Source: DASRDR01 sp963812945 [NCBI: uncultured Candidatus Rokubacteria bacterium] (GTDB lineage Bacteria; Methylomirabilota; Methylomirabilia; Rokubacteriales). From it: a stretch of DNA of 64,000 nt. Location: positions 620,001 through 684,000 of the forward strand of contig CAWEXD010000010.1 in NCBI GenBank assembly GCA_963812945.1, in the 5' to 3' direction. Each line of letters starts with the position of its first letter. Within the stretch, counting starts at the first letter, position 1. Made by a program: the position numbers and the translations under genes. Shown one piece after another: positions 24,740 to 33,262 of this stretch. The notes beneath the pieces are model-generated. The model made no database searches, was not told the DNA's origin, and was given only the letters and a program-made list of their open reading frames with translations.

Positions 24740-26500
24740 GTGAGCTACCAGGTGCTCGCCCGGCGCTGGCGGCCGCACACCTTCGAGGCCGTCGTCGGCC
24801 AGGCGCCGATCGTGCGGACGCTCCGGAATGCCCTTGCGCAGGACCGGATCGCGCACGCGTACCTCTTCGCCGGGCCGCGCGGGGTGGGCAAGACGACCAC
24901 GGCCCGGCTCCTGGCGATGGGCCTGAACTGCGAGGGCCCGCGCGCGGGCGGCGCCGTGCCCTGCGCGGCGTGCGACGCCTGCCGCGAGGTGGCGGCGGGC
25001 CGCGCGCTCGACGTGATCGAGATCGACGGGGCCTCGAACCGCGGGATCGACGAGGTGCGGGCGCTCCGCGACAACGCCCGCTACGCCCCCGCCCGGGGCC
25101 GCCGCAAGGTCTACATCATCGACGAGGTCCACATGCTGACGGAGCCGGCCTTCAACGCGCTCCTCAAGACCCTGGAGGAGCCGCCGGCCCACGTCGTCTT
25201 CGTGCTGGCCACCACCGAGGCGCGCCGACTGCCGCCGACGATCCTCTCGCGCTGCCAGCGCTTCGACTTCCGGCCGATCGCGGGCGCGGAGATCGGCGAC
25301 GCGCTCCGGCGGATCCTCGCCGACGAGCACGTGGCGCCCGACGCGGTGGAGCCGGACGCCCTCCGCCTCCTGGCCCGGACGGCCGACGGGAGTCTCCGCG
25401 ACGCGCTGTCGCTCCTCGACACGGCGCTCGCCTACGGCGAGGGGCGGGTCAGCGTCAAGACCGTGGAGGAGCTCCTCGGCAGCGGCGGCGCCGAAGCGGC
25501 CTGGGCACTGGCTGGCGCGCTCGTCCGGCGCGCGGCGCCCGAGGCGCTGGAGCGCGTCGCCGACGCCGCGGCGGCGGGGCTCGACCTGGCGTTGCTCTGC
25601 CAGGAGACGCTGGAGATCCTGCGGCGCGCGCTGCTGGTCGCCGTGACCGGCACACCCGGGCCGGACGCCACGGTGGACGAGACCGCCCGACTCCGAGCGC
25701 TCGGCGCCGAGGTCGGCGGCGGCGAGGCCGACCTCCTCCTGATCCTCCGCGGCCTGCTCGAAGCAGAGACCGAGATGCGCAAGTCGCTCTATCCGCGCGT
25801 GGACCTCGAGATCGCGGCCGTGCGGCTCTGCCACCGCCCGAATGCCGCGGCGATCGAGACGGTCCTGGAGCGGCTCGAGCAGGCGGAGGCGCGCCTCCGC
25901 GGCTACGGAAGCCCCACGGAGCCCGCGGGCCCGGTCCAGACCGATCTCCTCGGCGGGGAGCCCGCGCCCCCGCGGCCGATCGGGCTGCCGCGGCCCGCCG
26001 AGCGGGGCGCGCTGCCGCCCCCCCGCAGCGCCCCCCTCCGCGAGCCGGGCCCTGCCGTCCGGGATGCGCCGGGCCCCGCCCGCGCGCCGAGCCCGCCCGG
26101 GGCCCGCAGCGCCGCGGAGGCCTGGCCCGGGATCGTCGCCGAGGTCACCCGGGTCCGGCCCACGCTCGGGCACCTCCTGGCGGACGGCGTCGTCATCGCC
26201 GAGGAGGACGGTCGCGTCACGGTGAGCGTGCCCAACGGGACGGCGTTCACCCAGGACCATCTCAAGCGGAGCGAGAACCGGGACCTCCTGCTCGAGACGG
26301 CGCGGCGCCTCTGCCCCGGGCTCAAGGAGATCGTGCTCACGACCGGCGCGCCGCCGGCGGGCCTCGGCGTGCCGGCGCACCCCGCGGTCCAGGCCGCCGT
26401 CGATCTGTTCGACGCCGAGGTCACCCAGGTCCGGCCCGGGCCCGGCGCGCGCGGGGATTCGCCCGCGACGCCCGGGGACCGTGGCGGGGAGGCACCATGA
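24740..26500 (+). CDS. dnaX: DNA polymerase III subunits gamma/tau
   Basis: 586-residue clamp-loader ATPase starting at the GTG at 24740 ('[20 protein letters not shown]'), with AAGGAAGG upstream. Walker A '[10 protein letters not shown]' (~45-54) is followed by the zinc-binding cysteines ('LNCEGP', 'PCAACDAC'), Walker B 'YIIDEVHML' and the SRC arginine-finger motif '[11 protein letters not shown]'. Domain III and a proline-rich linker (~400-480) lead to a tau-like C-terminus (~485-586). I see no A-rich slippery site, so a shorter gamma form by frameshifting is not supported. Its stop overlaps the ybaB start. Confidence 0.97.
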   Translation: MSYQVLARRWRPHTFEAVVGQAPIVRTLRNALAQDRIAHAYLFAGPRGVGKTTTARLLAMGLNCEGPRAGGAVPCAACDACREVAAGRALDVIEIDGASNRGIDEVRALRDNARYAPARGRRKVYIIDEVHMLTEPAFNALLKTLEEPPAHVVFVLATTEARRLPPTILSRCQRFDFRPIAGAEIGDALRRILADEHVAPDAVEPDALRLLARTADGSLRDALSLLDTALAYGEGRVSVKTVEELLGSGGAEAAWALAGALVRRAAPEALERVADAAAAGLDLALLCQETLEILRRALLVAVTGTPGPDATVDETARLRALGAEVGGGEADLLLILRGLLEAETEMRKSLYPRVDLEIAAVRLCHRPNAAAIETVLERLEQAEARLRGYGSPTEPAGPVQTDLLGGEPAPPRPIGLPRPAERGALPPPRSAPLREPGPAVRDAPGPARAPSPPGARSAAEAWPGIVAEVTRVRPTLGHLLADGVVIAEEDGRVTVSVPNGTAFTQDHLKRSENRDLLLETARRLCPGLKEIVLTTGAPPAGLGVPAHPAVQAAVDLFDAEVTQVRPGPGARGDSPATPGDRGGEAP

Positions 26501-26814
26501 AGGGATTCGGCAACCTCGTCAAGGAAGCTCAGAAGCTCCAGCAGCAGCTCGAGGCCCTCAAGGAAGAGGTGGGCAAGAAGAAGGTCGAGGCCTCGGCGGG
26601 CGGGGGCATGGTGGTCGTCGAGGCCAACGGCAACCAGGAGCTCCTCGCGATCCGGATCGACCGCGAGGTCATCACGCCCGACGATCCGCAGATGCTGGAG
26701 GACCTCGTGCTCGCCGCGGCCAACGAGGCCCTCCGCAAGGCCCGCGAGCTGGTGGCGAGCGAGATGTCCAAGGTCGCGGGCGGCCTCGGCGGCAAGATCC
26801 CCGGGCTCATGTAG
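26497..26814 (+). CDS. ybaB: YbaB/EbfC nucleoid-associated protein
   Basis: 105 residues: an N-terminal helix '[20 protein letters not shown]', then the conserved '[25 protein letters not shown]' strands and a C-terminal helix ending '[11 protein letters not shown]', as in EbfC. The protein forms a tweezer-like dimer that binds DNA. ATGA overlap with dnaX and a 5-bp gap to recR confirm the dnaX-ybaB-recR operon. Confidence 0.97.
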   Translation: MKGFGNLVKEAQKLQQQLEALKEEVGKKKVEASAGGGMVVVEANGNQELLAIRIDREVITPDDPQMLEDLVLAAANEALRKARELVASEMSKVAGGLGGKIPGLM

Positions 26815-26819
26815 GGCGC

Positions 26820-27419
26820 GTGACCGCGCACCCGCCTGCCGTCGCCCGGCTGATCGAGGCCCTCGAGCGCCTGCCCGGCATCGGGCCCAAGACGGCCCAG
26901 CGTCTCGCGTTCCATCTCCTGAAGCAGCCCGCCGCCAACGTCCGGGACCTCGCCGAGGCACTGGTCGACGTCAAGACACGGGTCGTCTACTGCTCCGTGT
27001 GCTTCAACGTCACCGACCTGGACCCCTGCCGGATCTGCGGCGACCCCGGCCGCGACGCCGAGGTGCTCTGCGTGGTGGAGGAGCCGAACGACCTGATGGC
27101 GATGGAGCGAACGGGCGAGTATCGGGGGCGCTACCACGTGCTGCTGGGCGCGCTCTCGCCGCTCGACGGGATCGGCCCCGACGAGATCAAGGTGCGGGAG
27201 CTGCTGGCCCGGGTCGAGGCGAATCACATCCGCGAGATCATCCTGGCGACGAACCCGAACGTCGAGGGCGACGCGACCGCGCTCTACCTGTCGAAGCTCT
27301 TGCGGCCGCTCGGGCTGCGCGTCACGCGCATCGCGCGGGGCCTCCCCGTCGGGGGCGACCTCGAGTACGCGGACGAGGTGACGCTCTCACGGGCGCTCGA
27401 GGGGCGGCGCGAGATGTGA
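26820..27419 (+). CDS. recR: Recombination protein RecR
   Basis: 199 residues from the GTG at 26820. It contains the N-terminal helix-hairpin-helix '[24 protein letters not shown]', the four-cysteine zinc finger '[18 protein letters not shown]', and a Toprim domain ('[18 protein letters not shown]', '[17 protein letters not shown]'). The C-terminal Walker-B-like part is '[24 protein letters not shown]'. With RecF/RecO it loads RecA on SSB-coated DNA. The length and motifs are standard. Confidence 0.97.
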   Translation: MTAHPPAVARLIEALERLPGIGPKTAQRLAFHLLKQPAANVRDLAEALVDVKTRVVYCSVCFNVTDLDPCRICGDPGRDAEVLCVVEEPNDLMAMERTGEYRGRYHVLLGALSPLDGIGPDEIKVRELLARVEANHIREIILATNPNVEGDATALYLSKLLRPLGLRVTRIARGLPVGGDLEYADEVTLSRALEGRREM

Positions 27420-27440
27420 GGCCGCCTGGGCGGCGGGGCG

Positions 27441-27806
27441 CTACTTCCCGGTAAAGAACCGCTCGAGCGTGCGGCCGACCGACTGCATCCCGTCCCAGAT
27501 CGACTCGCCGAAGCCCTTGGCGCTGTCGTGCAGACGGTCCGCGGTGGGCTTCACGTCCTTGCCGGCCTGCTCGGCCCGCTTCCCGACCTCCTTGCTCCCC
27601 TCGGTGACCGTCTTGCCGATCCCCTTGGCCGTCTCCTCGACCCCCTTGCCGACCTTCTTGGCGCCCTTCACCACCTCGTCGGCGGCCTTCGACGCCTGGG
27701 CGTGGACAGCTCCCGGCACCCCGGCGAGGAGCACGAAGGCGCCCAGCACGAGGGCGAGGGCCCGCCGCCGCCGTCCGACCGATGGGGACGTCCTGGGTCC
27801 TGGCAT
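27441..27806 (-). CDS. Secreted amphipathic-helix repeat protein, hypothetical
   Basis: 121 residues from the ATG at 27806 (preceded by GGAGAGGG). The signal peptide is 'RRRRALALVLGAFVLLAGVPGAVHA' with an AxA-type cleavage site. The mature protein is one long repeated amphipathic helix rich in Lys, Glu, Gly and Ala ('ADEVVKGAKKVGKGVEETAKGIGKTV', 'AGKDVKPTADRLHDSAKGFGESI'). It resembles LEA/apolipoprotein-like 11-mer repeats and ends in a hydrophobic-aromatic 'LERFFTGK'. A periplasmic desiccation or membrane-surface protein is conceivable, but no function is assigned. It is convergent with recR. Confidence 0.65.
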   Translation of the reverse strand: MPGPRTSPSVGRRRRALALVLGAFVLLAGVPGAVHAQASKAADEVVKGAKKVGKGVEETAKGIGKTVTEGSKEVGKRAEQAGKDVKPTADRLHDSAKGFGESIWDGMQSVGRTLERFFTGK

Positions 27807-27892
27807 GGTGTCCCTCTCCGCGCCGTGCGGCGCCATCCGGCGATCGTCCCGTCATCCTAGCACCGGCGATTGACACCCGGGCGCGCGCCGCC

Positions 27893-27898
27893 TAGACT
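27893..27898 (+). promoter_or_regulatory. Possible -10 element (TAGACT)
   Basis: TAGACT lies 46 bases before the start of the small membrane protein at 27944, in the 137-bp gap between divergent genes. No clear -35 is seen. Confidence 0.3.
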
Positions 27899-27943
27899 CG
27901 CGCGACCTGGCGGCGCTCCGCGCGCGCGAGGCACACGGCGAGG

Positions 27944-28234
27944 ATGCTCGCGACGCTGAGGGAATTCGGGCTGACGCTCCTCTTCCTGCTGGGGGGCGTC
28001 GTCCTGGTCGGCGCCCTGGCCCACGCGCTCGGCTGGCTCGTGGGGCGGCGGCGGACCGCGGGGCTCGTCTGGCGCGCCTGGAACGTGCTGGGGGCGCTCC
28101 TCCTGGCCGTGGGGGTCCTGAGCATGGCGTACGCCTGGCTGGCCCTCGGCCTCCAGTCGGGCGCGGGCAGCCTGCTGCTCGGTGTGGGGATCCTCCTGGC
28201 TTCGGCCGGGCTCTGGATGCTCGTTCCGGTCTGA
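27944..28234 (+). CDS. Small integral membrane protein, hypothetical
   Basis: 96 residues with three predicted membrane helices: 'FGLTLLFLLGGVVLVGALAHALGWLV', 'VLGALLLAVGVLSMAYAWLAL' and 'SLLLGVGILLASAGLWMLV'. The short loop 'GRRRTAGLVWRAW' carries positive charge and is probably cytoplasmic. There is no recognised family and no operon partner: tRNA-Asn follows 52 bp later. Confidence 0.55.
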   Translation: MLATLREFGLTLLFLLGGVVLVGALAHALGWLVGRRRTAGLVWRAWNVLGALLLAVGVLSMAYAWLALGLQSGAGSLLLGVGILLASAGLWMLVPV

Positions 28235-28272
28235 GCGGCGGGCGAACTGCCGCCCCCGCCGGGACGATGGGG

Positions 28273-28278
28273 TACAAT
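28273..28278 (+). promoter_or_regulatory. Probable -10 element for tRNA-Asn
   Basis: TACAAT (5 of 6 to consensus) ends 8 bases before the first tRNA base, the right distance for a start at or just before 28287. Confidence 0.5.
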
Positions 28279-28286
28279 GCGCGCAT

Positions 28287-28625
28287 TCCCCGGTAGCTCA
28301 ATTGGTAGAGCACGCGGCTGTCGAGTCGGCAGCGTCCCGGCCGAAAGGCGGGATGGAAAAGCGGGCGAATTCAGGGAACCCTACGTCCGGAAGGATACGG
28401 GAATCCTGAGCGAAGCCCCCGGGCGGACCACGTCCGGGGGACCGTGCAGAGACTAGACCGGAAGGTCGTACTCCGGCGCGCTACCGCGGCGCCTCGGGGG
28501 AAGCGCCCGCCCCCTACGGGCGCCCGCTGAGGGCGCCTACGGGGATGAGATAGTCCAAGCCCCGCGGAAACGCGGGGGCCCTTGTAACCGCGGGGTTGCA
28601 GGTTCGAGACCTGCCCGGGGAGCCA
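28287..28625 (+). tRNA. tRNA-Asn(GUU), split by a group I intron
   Basis: Exon 1 (28287-28321) and exon 2 (28585-28625) join to a normal tRNA. The acceptor is TCCCCGG/CCGGGGA, the D-loop AATTGGTAGAG, the anticodon stem CGCGG/CCGCG and the T-arm GCAGG-TTCGAGA-CCTGC, with encoded CCA. The joined loop CTGT+TAA has seven bases and reads GUU. The intron lies between anticodon positions 35 and 36. Without splicing the tRNA cannot function, so the intron must be removed in the cell. Confidence 0.93.
28322..28584 (+). ncRNA. Self-splicing group I intron (IC3-like) in tRNA-Asn
   Basis: 263 bp with no ORF. Exon 1 ends in U and the intron ends in G (28584), as required. P1 pairs exon GCUGU (28317-28321) with the internal guide GCAGC (28329-28333), giving the splice-site U-G wobble. 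Core elements in order: P 'AATTCAGGGAA' (28368), Q 'AATCCTGAGCGAAGCC' (28402), R 'GTGCAGAGACTAGACCGG' (28444) and S 'GATGAGATAGTCCAAG' (28544). They closely resemble the cyanobacterial tRNA-Leu(UAA) intron. It should splice through two transesterifications started by guanosine. Confidence 0.93.
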
Positions 28626-28695
28626 ATCTCGGCAAGGCCGTCGGGGGTGACCCCGGCGGCCTTCGGCCTTTCGGGCATGGAGTCGCGGAAGGCGC

Positions 28696-29262
28696 TCAGG
28701 CGCCGGGGACGGCGCCGGTCACGGCGGGCGAGGTCGTCACGGTCGCCAGGAAGCCGTTCAGGCTGCCGAGGTGCGTCCGATGGACCTGGTCGGCGGAGAT
28801 CACGCCGCCATCCGGGCCCTTGACCGGCATCGCCGCCATCGCGTCGGCCGGCATGAGCACCTTGAACCCGCGGTGCGCGGCCTCGCGCGCGGTGGTGTCG
28901 CAGCACATCTGCGTCATGAAGCCGGAGACGATGACCTGCTCGATCCCGTGCCGCCGGAGGTGCTCCTCGAGCGCGGTGTTCGTGAAAGACCCCGGCAGGT
29001 GCTTGGTGAGGACGGGTTCGCCGGACACCGGCCGGGCGGCGGGGTGGATCTCGAGCGCGGGGCTGCCGGGCGCGAACGTCGTCGGGTTCGGCCGGCGGCT
29101 TTCGTGGACCACGTGGATGACCGGCACGCCCTGAGCCCGCGCCCAGGCGAGCAGATCCGCGATCCGGGCGACGGCCTGGGGCCCGTCGGGCAGGACGAGC
29201 TTGCCGATGGGCGCGAAGTACTCCTGCTGGGCGTCAATAACAAGAAGCGCCGTCTTCTCCAT
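28696..29262 (-). CDS. Isochorismatase-family cysteine hydrolase
   Basis: 188 residues from the ATG at 29262 ('MEKTALLVIDAQQEYF'); the longer frame to 29304 adds non-conserved residues. The catalytic triad of the family is visible: Asp in 'LVIDAQQEY', Lys in 'LTKHLPGSF' and Cys in 'VSGFMTQMCCDTTAREA', with the cis-peptide region 'IEQVIVSGF'. Members hydrolyse amides such as nicotinamide, N-carbamoyl compounds or ureas, or isochorismate; the substrate here is unknown. It is transcribed alone, convergent with tRNA-Asn. Confidence 0.9.
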   Translation of the reverse strand: MEKTALLVIDAQQEYFAPIGKLVLPDGPQAVARIADLLAWARAQGVPVIHVVHESRRPNPTTFAPGSPALEIHPAARPVSGEPVLTKHLPGSFTNTALEEHLRRHGIEQVIVSGFMTQMCCDTTAREAAHRGFKVLMPADAMAAMPVKGPDGGVISADQVHRTHLGSLNGFLATVTTSPAVTGAVPGA

Positions 29263-29321
29263 GGGAGGGCCTCGCTTTCCCGCGGCCCGGCCGCGCGGCC
29301 GCATGCTACCATGCCGCCTCG

Positions 29322-29696
29322 GTGAACCCCCCTCGCGGCACCGGCGGCGACGGCTCGGCGTCTCGGCCGCATCCTCTCTCCCCGCCGCCCGGGCGGCGCC
29401 TCACGCTCCGGCGCGGCGAGCCGCGCCCGCATCGCGGCCGGCGCGGGTTCCTGGCCGGGGTGCTGCTGATGGCCGGCAGCTTCCTGGTCTATCCGGCGTA
29501 TCCCCTGCTCGTGCTCTGGCCGACGAGCGACCGCGCGCGCATCGAGGTGACGCTCGTCGCCGCGGCGATCTCGTGGGCGCTGTTCAGCGTCGGGCTCTAC
29601 CTGGCGGGGCGCCGCGGATGGGTGTGGCTCAGGCGCCGCTGGAAAGGGCGCGCGGGGCGATCGGCGCCGCCGCCCCCCGCGGCGCCCCCGTGTTAG
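29322..29696 (+). CDS. Small membrane protein, hypothetical
   Basis: 124 residues. A proline/arginine-rich N-terminal 45 residues precede two membrane helices, 'FLAGVLLMAGSFLVYPAYPLLVLW' and 'VTLVAAAISWALFSVGLYLAG', and a basic tail 'RRGWVWLRRRWKGRAGR'. No family is recognised. It is divergent from the isochorismatase gene and ends 22 bp before the amidohydrolase, which has its own -10 element. The first ~40 residues may be over-predicted. Confidence 0.5.
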   Translation: MNPPRGTGGDGSASRPHPLSPPPGRRLTLRRGEPRPHRGRRGFLAGVLLMAGSFLVYPAYPLLVLWPTSDRARIEVTLVAAAISWALFSVGLYLAGRRGWVWLRRRWKGRAGRSAPPPPAAPPC

Positions 29697-29699
29697 ACT
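29694..29699 (+). promoter_or_regulatory. Possible -10 element (TAGACT) for the amidohydrolase operon
   Basis: TAGACT overlaps the stop of the preceding small gene and lies 19 bases before the ATG at 29719. No convincing -35 is visible. Confidence 0.35.
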
Positions 29700-29718
29700 G
29701 CCGCGCGGACGGCCTCCC

Positions 29719-31296
29719 ATGCTGGACCTCCTGATCACCGGCGGCCTCCTCATCGACGGCACCGGGAACCCCGGCTACCACGGGGCGGTGGGCATCGAGG
29801 GCGAGCGCCTGCGGGTGTTCCGGGGCGCCCTGGACGGCGTGACGGCCCACCGCACGCTCGACGCCACGGGGCGCGTCGTCTGCCCCGGGTTCATCGACAT
29901 GCACGCCCACTCGGGCCTGGTCATCCTCGCCGAGCCCCGCCACGAGCCCAAGGTCCGGCAGGGCGTGACGACCGAGGTCATCGGCATCGACGGGTGCTCC
30001 TACGCCCCGTTTCCCTCCGAGGCGGACCTCGAGCAGTTCATCGAGATCAACGCCGGCCTGGACGGCTGCCCGCCCCTGGCCGCCCGGTGGCGGACCGTCG
30101 AGCAGTATCTCGACCTCTTCACGAGCCGGGTCGCGGTGAACATCGTCTACCTGGTGGGAAACTCGCCCCTCCGCGTCTCGGCCGTCGGGTGGGACGACCG
30201 CCCGCCGACGGCGGCCGAGCTCCGGAACCAGCGGGCGCTCCTGCGCACGGCGATGGAAGAGGGCGCGTGGGGCATGTCGACCGGGCTCGACTACCCGCCG
30301 GGCAGCTACGCCGACACCGACGAGCTGGTGGCCCTCAGCGAGGAGGCCGGCCGACTCGGGGGCTTCTACCACACGCACGTGCGCTACAGCCTGGGGGACC
30401 GCTTCCTCGACCCCTTCCGGGAGGCGCTCGAGATCGGCCGGCGGGCCGGAATCCCCGCCCACATCACGCACTTCTATCAGCGGACGACGGCGCCGGGCGG
30501 CGCGGCACGGATGCTCGCGCTCGTGGAGGACGCGCGGGGAGAGGGCCAGGACGTCACGTTCGACGGCTATCCCTACGCCTACAGCTCCACGCGCCTGAAC
30601 ATCGTGATCCCGCAGTGGGCCTTCGACGGCGGCCTCGGCGCCCTCCGGCGAAACCTCGCCGACCCGGAGGCGCGGGCCCGGATGAAGAAGGAGACGGGCC
30701 CCCGGGCCGTGTCGTGGCACGACATGTGGCTCACGCACTTCAAGCGCCCGGAGCACCATCGCTTCGAGGGACGCTCGGTCGCCGAGGTGGCGGAGCTCAT
30801 GGGGCGGGACGTCATCGACGCGATCTGCGAGCTGCTCCTCCTGGAGGACCAGCAGGTCTCGTACGTGTCGGCCGGCGCGAACCTGGCCACCATCCCGCGG
30901 TTCGTGAGCCACCCGCTCTACATGGTCGGCAGCGACGCGGTCCTGATCGGAGACTACCCGAGCCCGCGGACGTACGGGACGTTCCCGGTCATCCTCGCCG
31001 AGTTCGTGCGCGAGGAGCGCTGGATCGGCCTGGCGGACGCCATCCGCAAGATGACGTCGTTCCCCGCGCAGCGCCTCGGCCTGCCCGACCGGGGGCTCCT
31101 CCGGGACGGGTTCAAGGCCGACGTCGTCGTCTTCGACGCCGAGACGGTGAAGGCCCCCGCCACCCGGCGGGAGCCGAAGCAGTTCCCGGTCGGCATCGAC
31201 TACGTGGTCGTGAACGGCCAGGTCGTCGTGGACCGGGGGGCGCACACCGGCGCGCTGGCGGGCCGGGCGCTCCGCCGCGGCCGCGCGTCGACCTGA
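29719..31296 (+). CDS. N-acyl-D-amino-acid deacylase (D-aminoacylase) family amidohydrolase
   Basis: 525-residue TIM-barrel metal hydrolase that would cleave N-acyl groups from D-amino acids or related amides. N-terminal 'DLLITGGLLIDGTGNPGYHGAVGIEG' and 'VVCPGFIDMHAHSG' give the first metal-binding HxH. 'VTTEVIGIDGCSYAPFP', 'STGLDYPPGSYADTDELVAL', 'HITHFYQRTT', 'FDGYPYAYSSTRLN' and 'VGSDAVLIGDYPSPRTYGTFPVIL' are the family's conserved blocks in order. The end, 'LPDRGLLRDGFKADVVVFD', is the typical beta-sandwich. Next to fatty-acid-type enzymes it may release an acyl chain for oxidation. Confidence 0.9.
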   Translation: MLDLLITGGLLIDGTGNPGYHGAVGIEGERLRVFRGALDGVTAHRTLDATGRVVCPGFIDMHAHSGLVILAEPRHEPKVRQGVTTEVIGIDGCSYAPFPSEADLEQFIEINAGLDGCPPLAARWRTVEQYLDLFTSRVAVNIVYLVGNSPLRVSAVGWDDRPPTAAELRNQRALLRTAMEEGAWGMSTGLDYPPGSYADTDELVALSEEAGRLGGFYHTHVRYSLGDRFLDPFREALEIGRRAGIPAHITHFYQRTTAPGGAARMLALVEDARGEGQDVTFDGYPYAYSSTRLNIVIPQWAFDGGLGALRRNLADPEARARMKKETGPRAVSWHDMWLTHFKRPEHHRFEGRSVAEVAELMGRDVIDAICELLLLEDQQVSYVSAGANLATIPRFVSHPLYMVGSDAVLIGDYPSPRTYGTFPVILAEFVREERWIGLADAIRKMTSFPAQRLGLPDRGLLRDGFKADVVVFDAETVKAPATRREPKQFPVGIDYVVVNGQVVVDRGAHTGALAGRALRRGRAST

Positions 31297-31312
31297 GCCC
31301 GGCGGGGCGGGC

Positions 31313-32452
31313 GTGAACTTCGACCTGAGCGAGCCCCAGCAGGCGGTCCGCCGGCTCTGCCGCGACTTCGCCGAGCGCGAGATCCGGCCCCGGGCGGCCG
31401 AGATCGACCGCACGGACGAGTTCCCCTGGGACCTCTACAAGCGCATGGCGGAGCTCGACATCCTCGGCATGACCGTCCCGCCGGCATACGGGGGCTCCGG
31501 CGCCGACACGGTGAGCTGGTGCGTCGCCCAGGAGGAGCTGGCCCGCGGGTCCGCGGTCGTGGCGGACGCCCAGCTCCTCTGCAAGCTCATGTGCGACATG
31601 CTCCTCCACAACGCCACCGAGGCGCAGAAGCGGCGCTATCTCCCGGCCATGCTGCGCGGCGAGAAGATCTGCTGCATCGCGCAGACGGAGCCCGGGACCG
31701 GCTCGGACGTCGCGGGCGTGCAGACGACGGCCACGCCGCGCGCCGACGGCGGCTGGGTGCTCCACGGCACCAAGCGGTTCATCACGGAGGCGCTCCTCTG
31801 CGACCTGGCCGTCGTGGTCGCCACGACCGACCGGACGAAGGGGCGGGACGCCATCGCGCTGTTCCTGGTCGAGATGGGCGCGCCCGGCTTCGCGCGCGGC
31901 GGCAAGGAGTCGCTCCTCGGGATGCGCGGCCTGGCGACCGGCGAGCTCGTGTTCGACGACTGCCGCGTCGGGCCGGACGCCCTCCTCGTCCCCCCCGGCG
32001 CCGGCTTCAAGCGCGCGATGGTCTCCCTCGACAGCGGACGGATCGGGATCGGCGCCCAGGCGCTCGGGATCGCCCAGGCCGCCATGGAGGCGGCGCTCCG
32101 CTACGCGAAGGAGCGCGCGGCGTTCGGCCAGCCGATCGCCGCCTTCCAGGCGATCCAGTTCCTGCTGGCCGACATGTCCGCGGCCATCGAGGGCGCGCGG
32201 CTGCTTCTCCGCAAGGCCGCGTTCCTCCGGGACCAGGGGCGCCCGATCATCCGCGAGGCCGCGGAGGCGAAGCTGGTCGCCGCCGAGGTGGCCCAGCGGG
32301 TCGTGACCGACGCCCTCCAGATCCACGGCGCCGCCGGCTACTCGACGGAGTTCCCGCTCGAGCGCCTCTACCGAGACGTGCGGGTGTACCCGATCTGGGA
32401 AGGGACCAGCCAGATCCAGCGGCTCGTGATCAGCCGGCAGCTTCTCAAGTGA
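31313..32452 (+). CDS. Acyl-CoA dehydrogenase
   Basis: 379 residues from the GTG at 31313, 16 bp after the amidohydrolase. A FAD-dependent enzyme introducing the alpha-beta double bond of an acyl-CoA. Signatures: 'CIAQTEPGTGSDVAGVQTTATP' (FAD/substrate), 'HGTKRFITEALLCDLAVVVA', 'GIGAQALGIAQAAMEAAL', 'RAAFGQPIAAFQAIQF', 'QIHGAAGYSTEFPLERLYRD' and the catalytic base Glu in 'IWEGTSQIQ'. The length is standard. Substrate chain is unknown. Electrons would go to ETF. Confidence 0.93.
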   Translation: MNFDLSEPQQAVRRLCRDFAEREIRPRAAEIDRTDEFPWDLYKRMAELDILGMTVPPAYGGSGADTVSWCVAQEELARGSAVVADAQLLCKLMCDMLLHNATEAQKRRYLPAMLRGEKICCIAQTEPGTGSDVAGVQTTATPRADGGWVLHGTKRFITEALLCDLAVVVATTDRTKGRDAIALFLVEMGAPGFARGGKESLLGMRGLATGELVFDDCRVGPDALLVPPGAGFKRAMVSLDSGRIGIGAQALGIAQAAMEAALRYAKERAAFGQPIAAFQAIQFLLADMSAAIEGARLLLRKAAFLRDQGRPIIREAAEAKLVAAEVAQRVVTDALQIHGAAGYSTEFPLERLYRDVRVYPIWEGTSQIQRLVISRQLLK

Positions 32453-32479
32453 GCCCCGCGAGGGAGTGAGGACAGGCCA

Positions 32480-33262
32480 GTGACCACATCGACCGCCGCG
32501 AGGAACCTGCTCGATCTCTCCGGCCGGGTGGCCGTCGTCACCGGCGGCACCCGGGGCATCGGCGAGGCCATCGTCCGCCATCTGGCCGCGGCGGGCGCCC
32601 GGGTCGTGGCCGTGAGCCGCTCCGCGCCCGACGCCCTGGCCGGGCCGTTTCGCGACGGCGCGGTGTCGACGCTCGCGGCCGACGTCTCGAAGAAGGCCGA
32701 CGTCGAGCGCATGGTGGAGACCGTCGCCGCACGCCACGGCACGATCGACGTCCTCGTGAACTGCGCGGGCACGGCGAAGCGCGCCCCGGCGCTCGAGCAG
32801 GCCGACGCCGACTGGGAGTACATGATCGACCTGAACCTCAAGGGCACGTCGTGGGCCTGCCGCGCGGTGGCGCCCGTCATGCGGCGCGCCGGGCGGGGCC
32901 GCATCGTGAACATCACGTCCATCGGCGCCGCGTTCGGCCTCGTCAACCGGGCCGCGTACTGCGCGACGAAGGGGGCGGTCGCCCAGCTCACGCGCTGCCT
33001 CGCCCTCGAGTGGGGGCCGTACGGGATCACCGTGAACGCGGTCGGCCCGGGGATCACGGTGACGCCGCTGGTGCGGCCGTTCCTCGACGCCAATCCGGGG
33101 AAGGAGGAGACGATGACCCGCAAGATTCCCCTGGGGCGGCTCGGGCGGCCGGACGACATGGCGGGCGCGGTCGCGTTCCTCGCGTCGGACCTGGCGGCGT
33201 ACATCACCGGGCAGACCATTCTCGTCGACGGCGGCTGGGGCGTTGGCGACCTCGACTGGTGA
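32480..33262 (+). CDS. Short-chain dehydrogenase/reductase (FabG-like)
   Basis: 260 residues from the GTG at 32480. NAD(P)-binding 'VTGGTRGIGEAI', 'NCAGTAKR', 'IVNITSIGAAFG' with the catalytic Ser, 'YCATKGAV' for the Tyr-x3-Lys pair and 'GPGITVTPL' are classic SDR motifs. Between an acyl-CoA dehydrogenase and a MaoC hydratase it probably oxidises a 3-hydroxyacyl intermediate or reduces a 3-oxo group. Its last 20 bases overlap the MaoC gene. Confidence 0.93.
   Translation: MTTSTAARNLLDLSGRVAVVTGGTRGIGEAIVRHLAAAGARVVAVSRSAPDALAGPFRDGAVSTLAADVSKKADVERMVETVAARHGTIDVLVNCAGTAKRAPALEQADADWEYMIDLNLKGTSWACRAVAPVMRRAGRGRIVNITSIGAAFGLVNRAAYCATKGAVAQLTRCLALEWGPYGITVNAVGPGITVTPLVRPFLDANPGKEETMTRKIPLGRLGRPDDMAGAVAFLASDLAAYITGQTILVDGGWGVGDLDW

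Noticed and set aside
24602-26380. Long minus-strand frame opposite dnaX
   Set aside because: Shadow of dnaX; no motifs, and dnaX-ybaB-recR is secure on the plus strand.
24740-26500. Programmed frameshift in dnaX to make gamma
   Set aside because: No A-rich slippery heptamer or following hairpin was seen; the GC-rich codons make slippage unlikely.
28322-28584. Insertion in the tRNA as a mobile element or assembly artefact
   Set aside because: The segment carries the ordered P, Q, R, S core and a P1 guide matched to the exon, and its removal rebuilds a perfect seven-base anticodon loop, so it is a group I intron.
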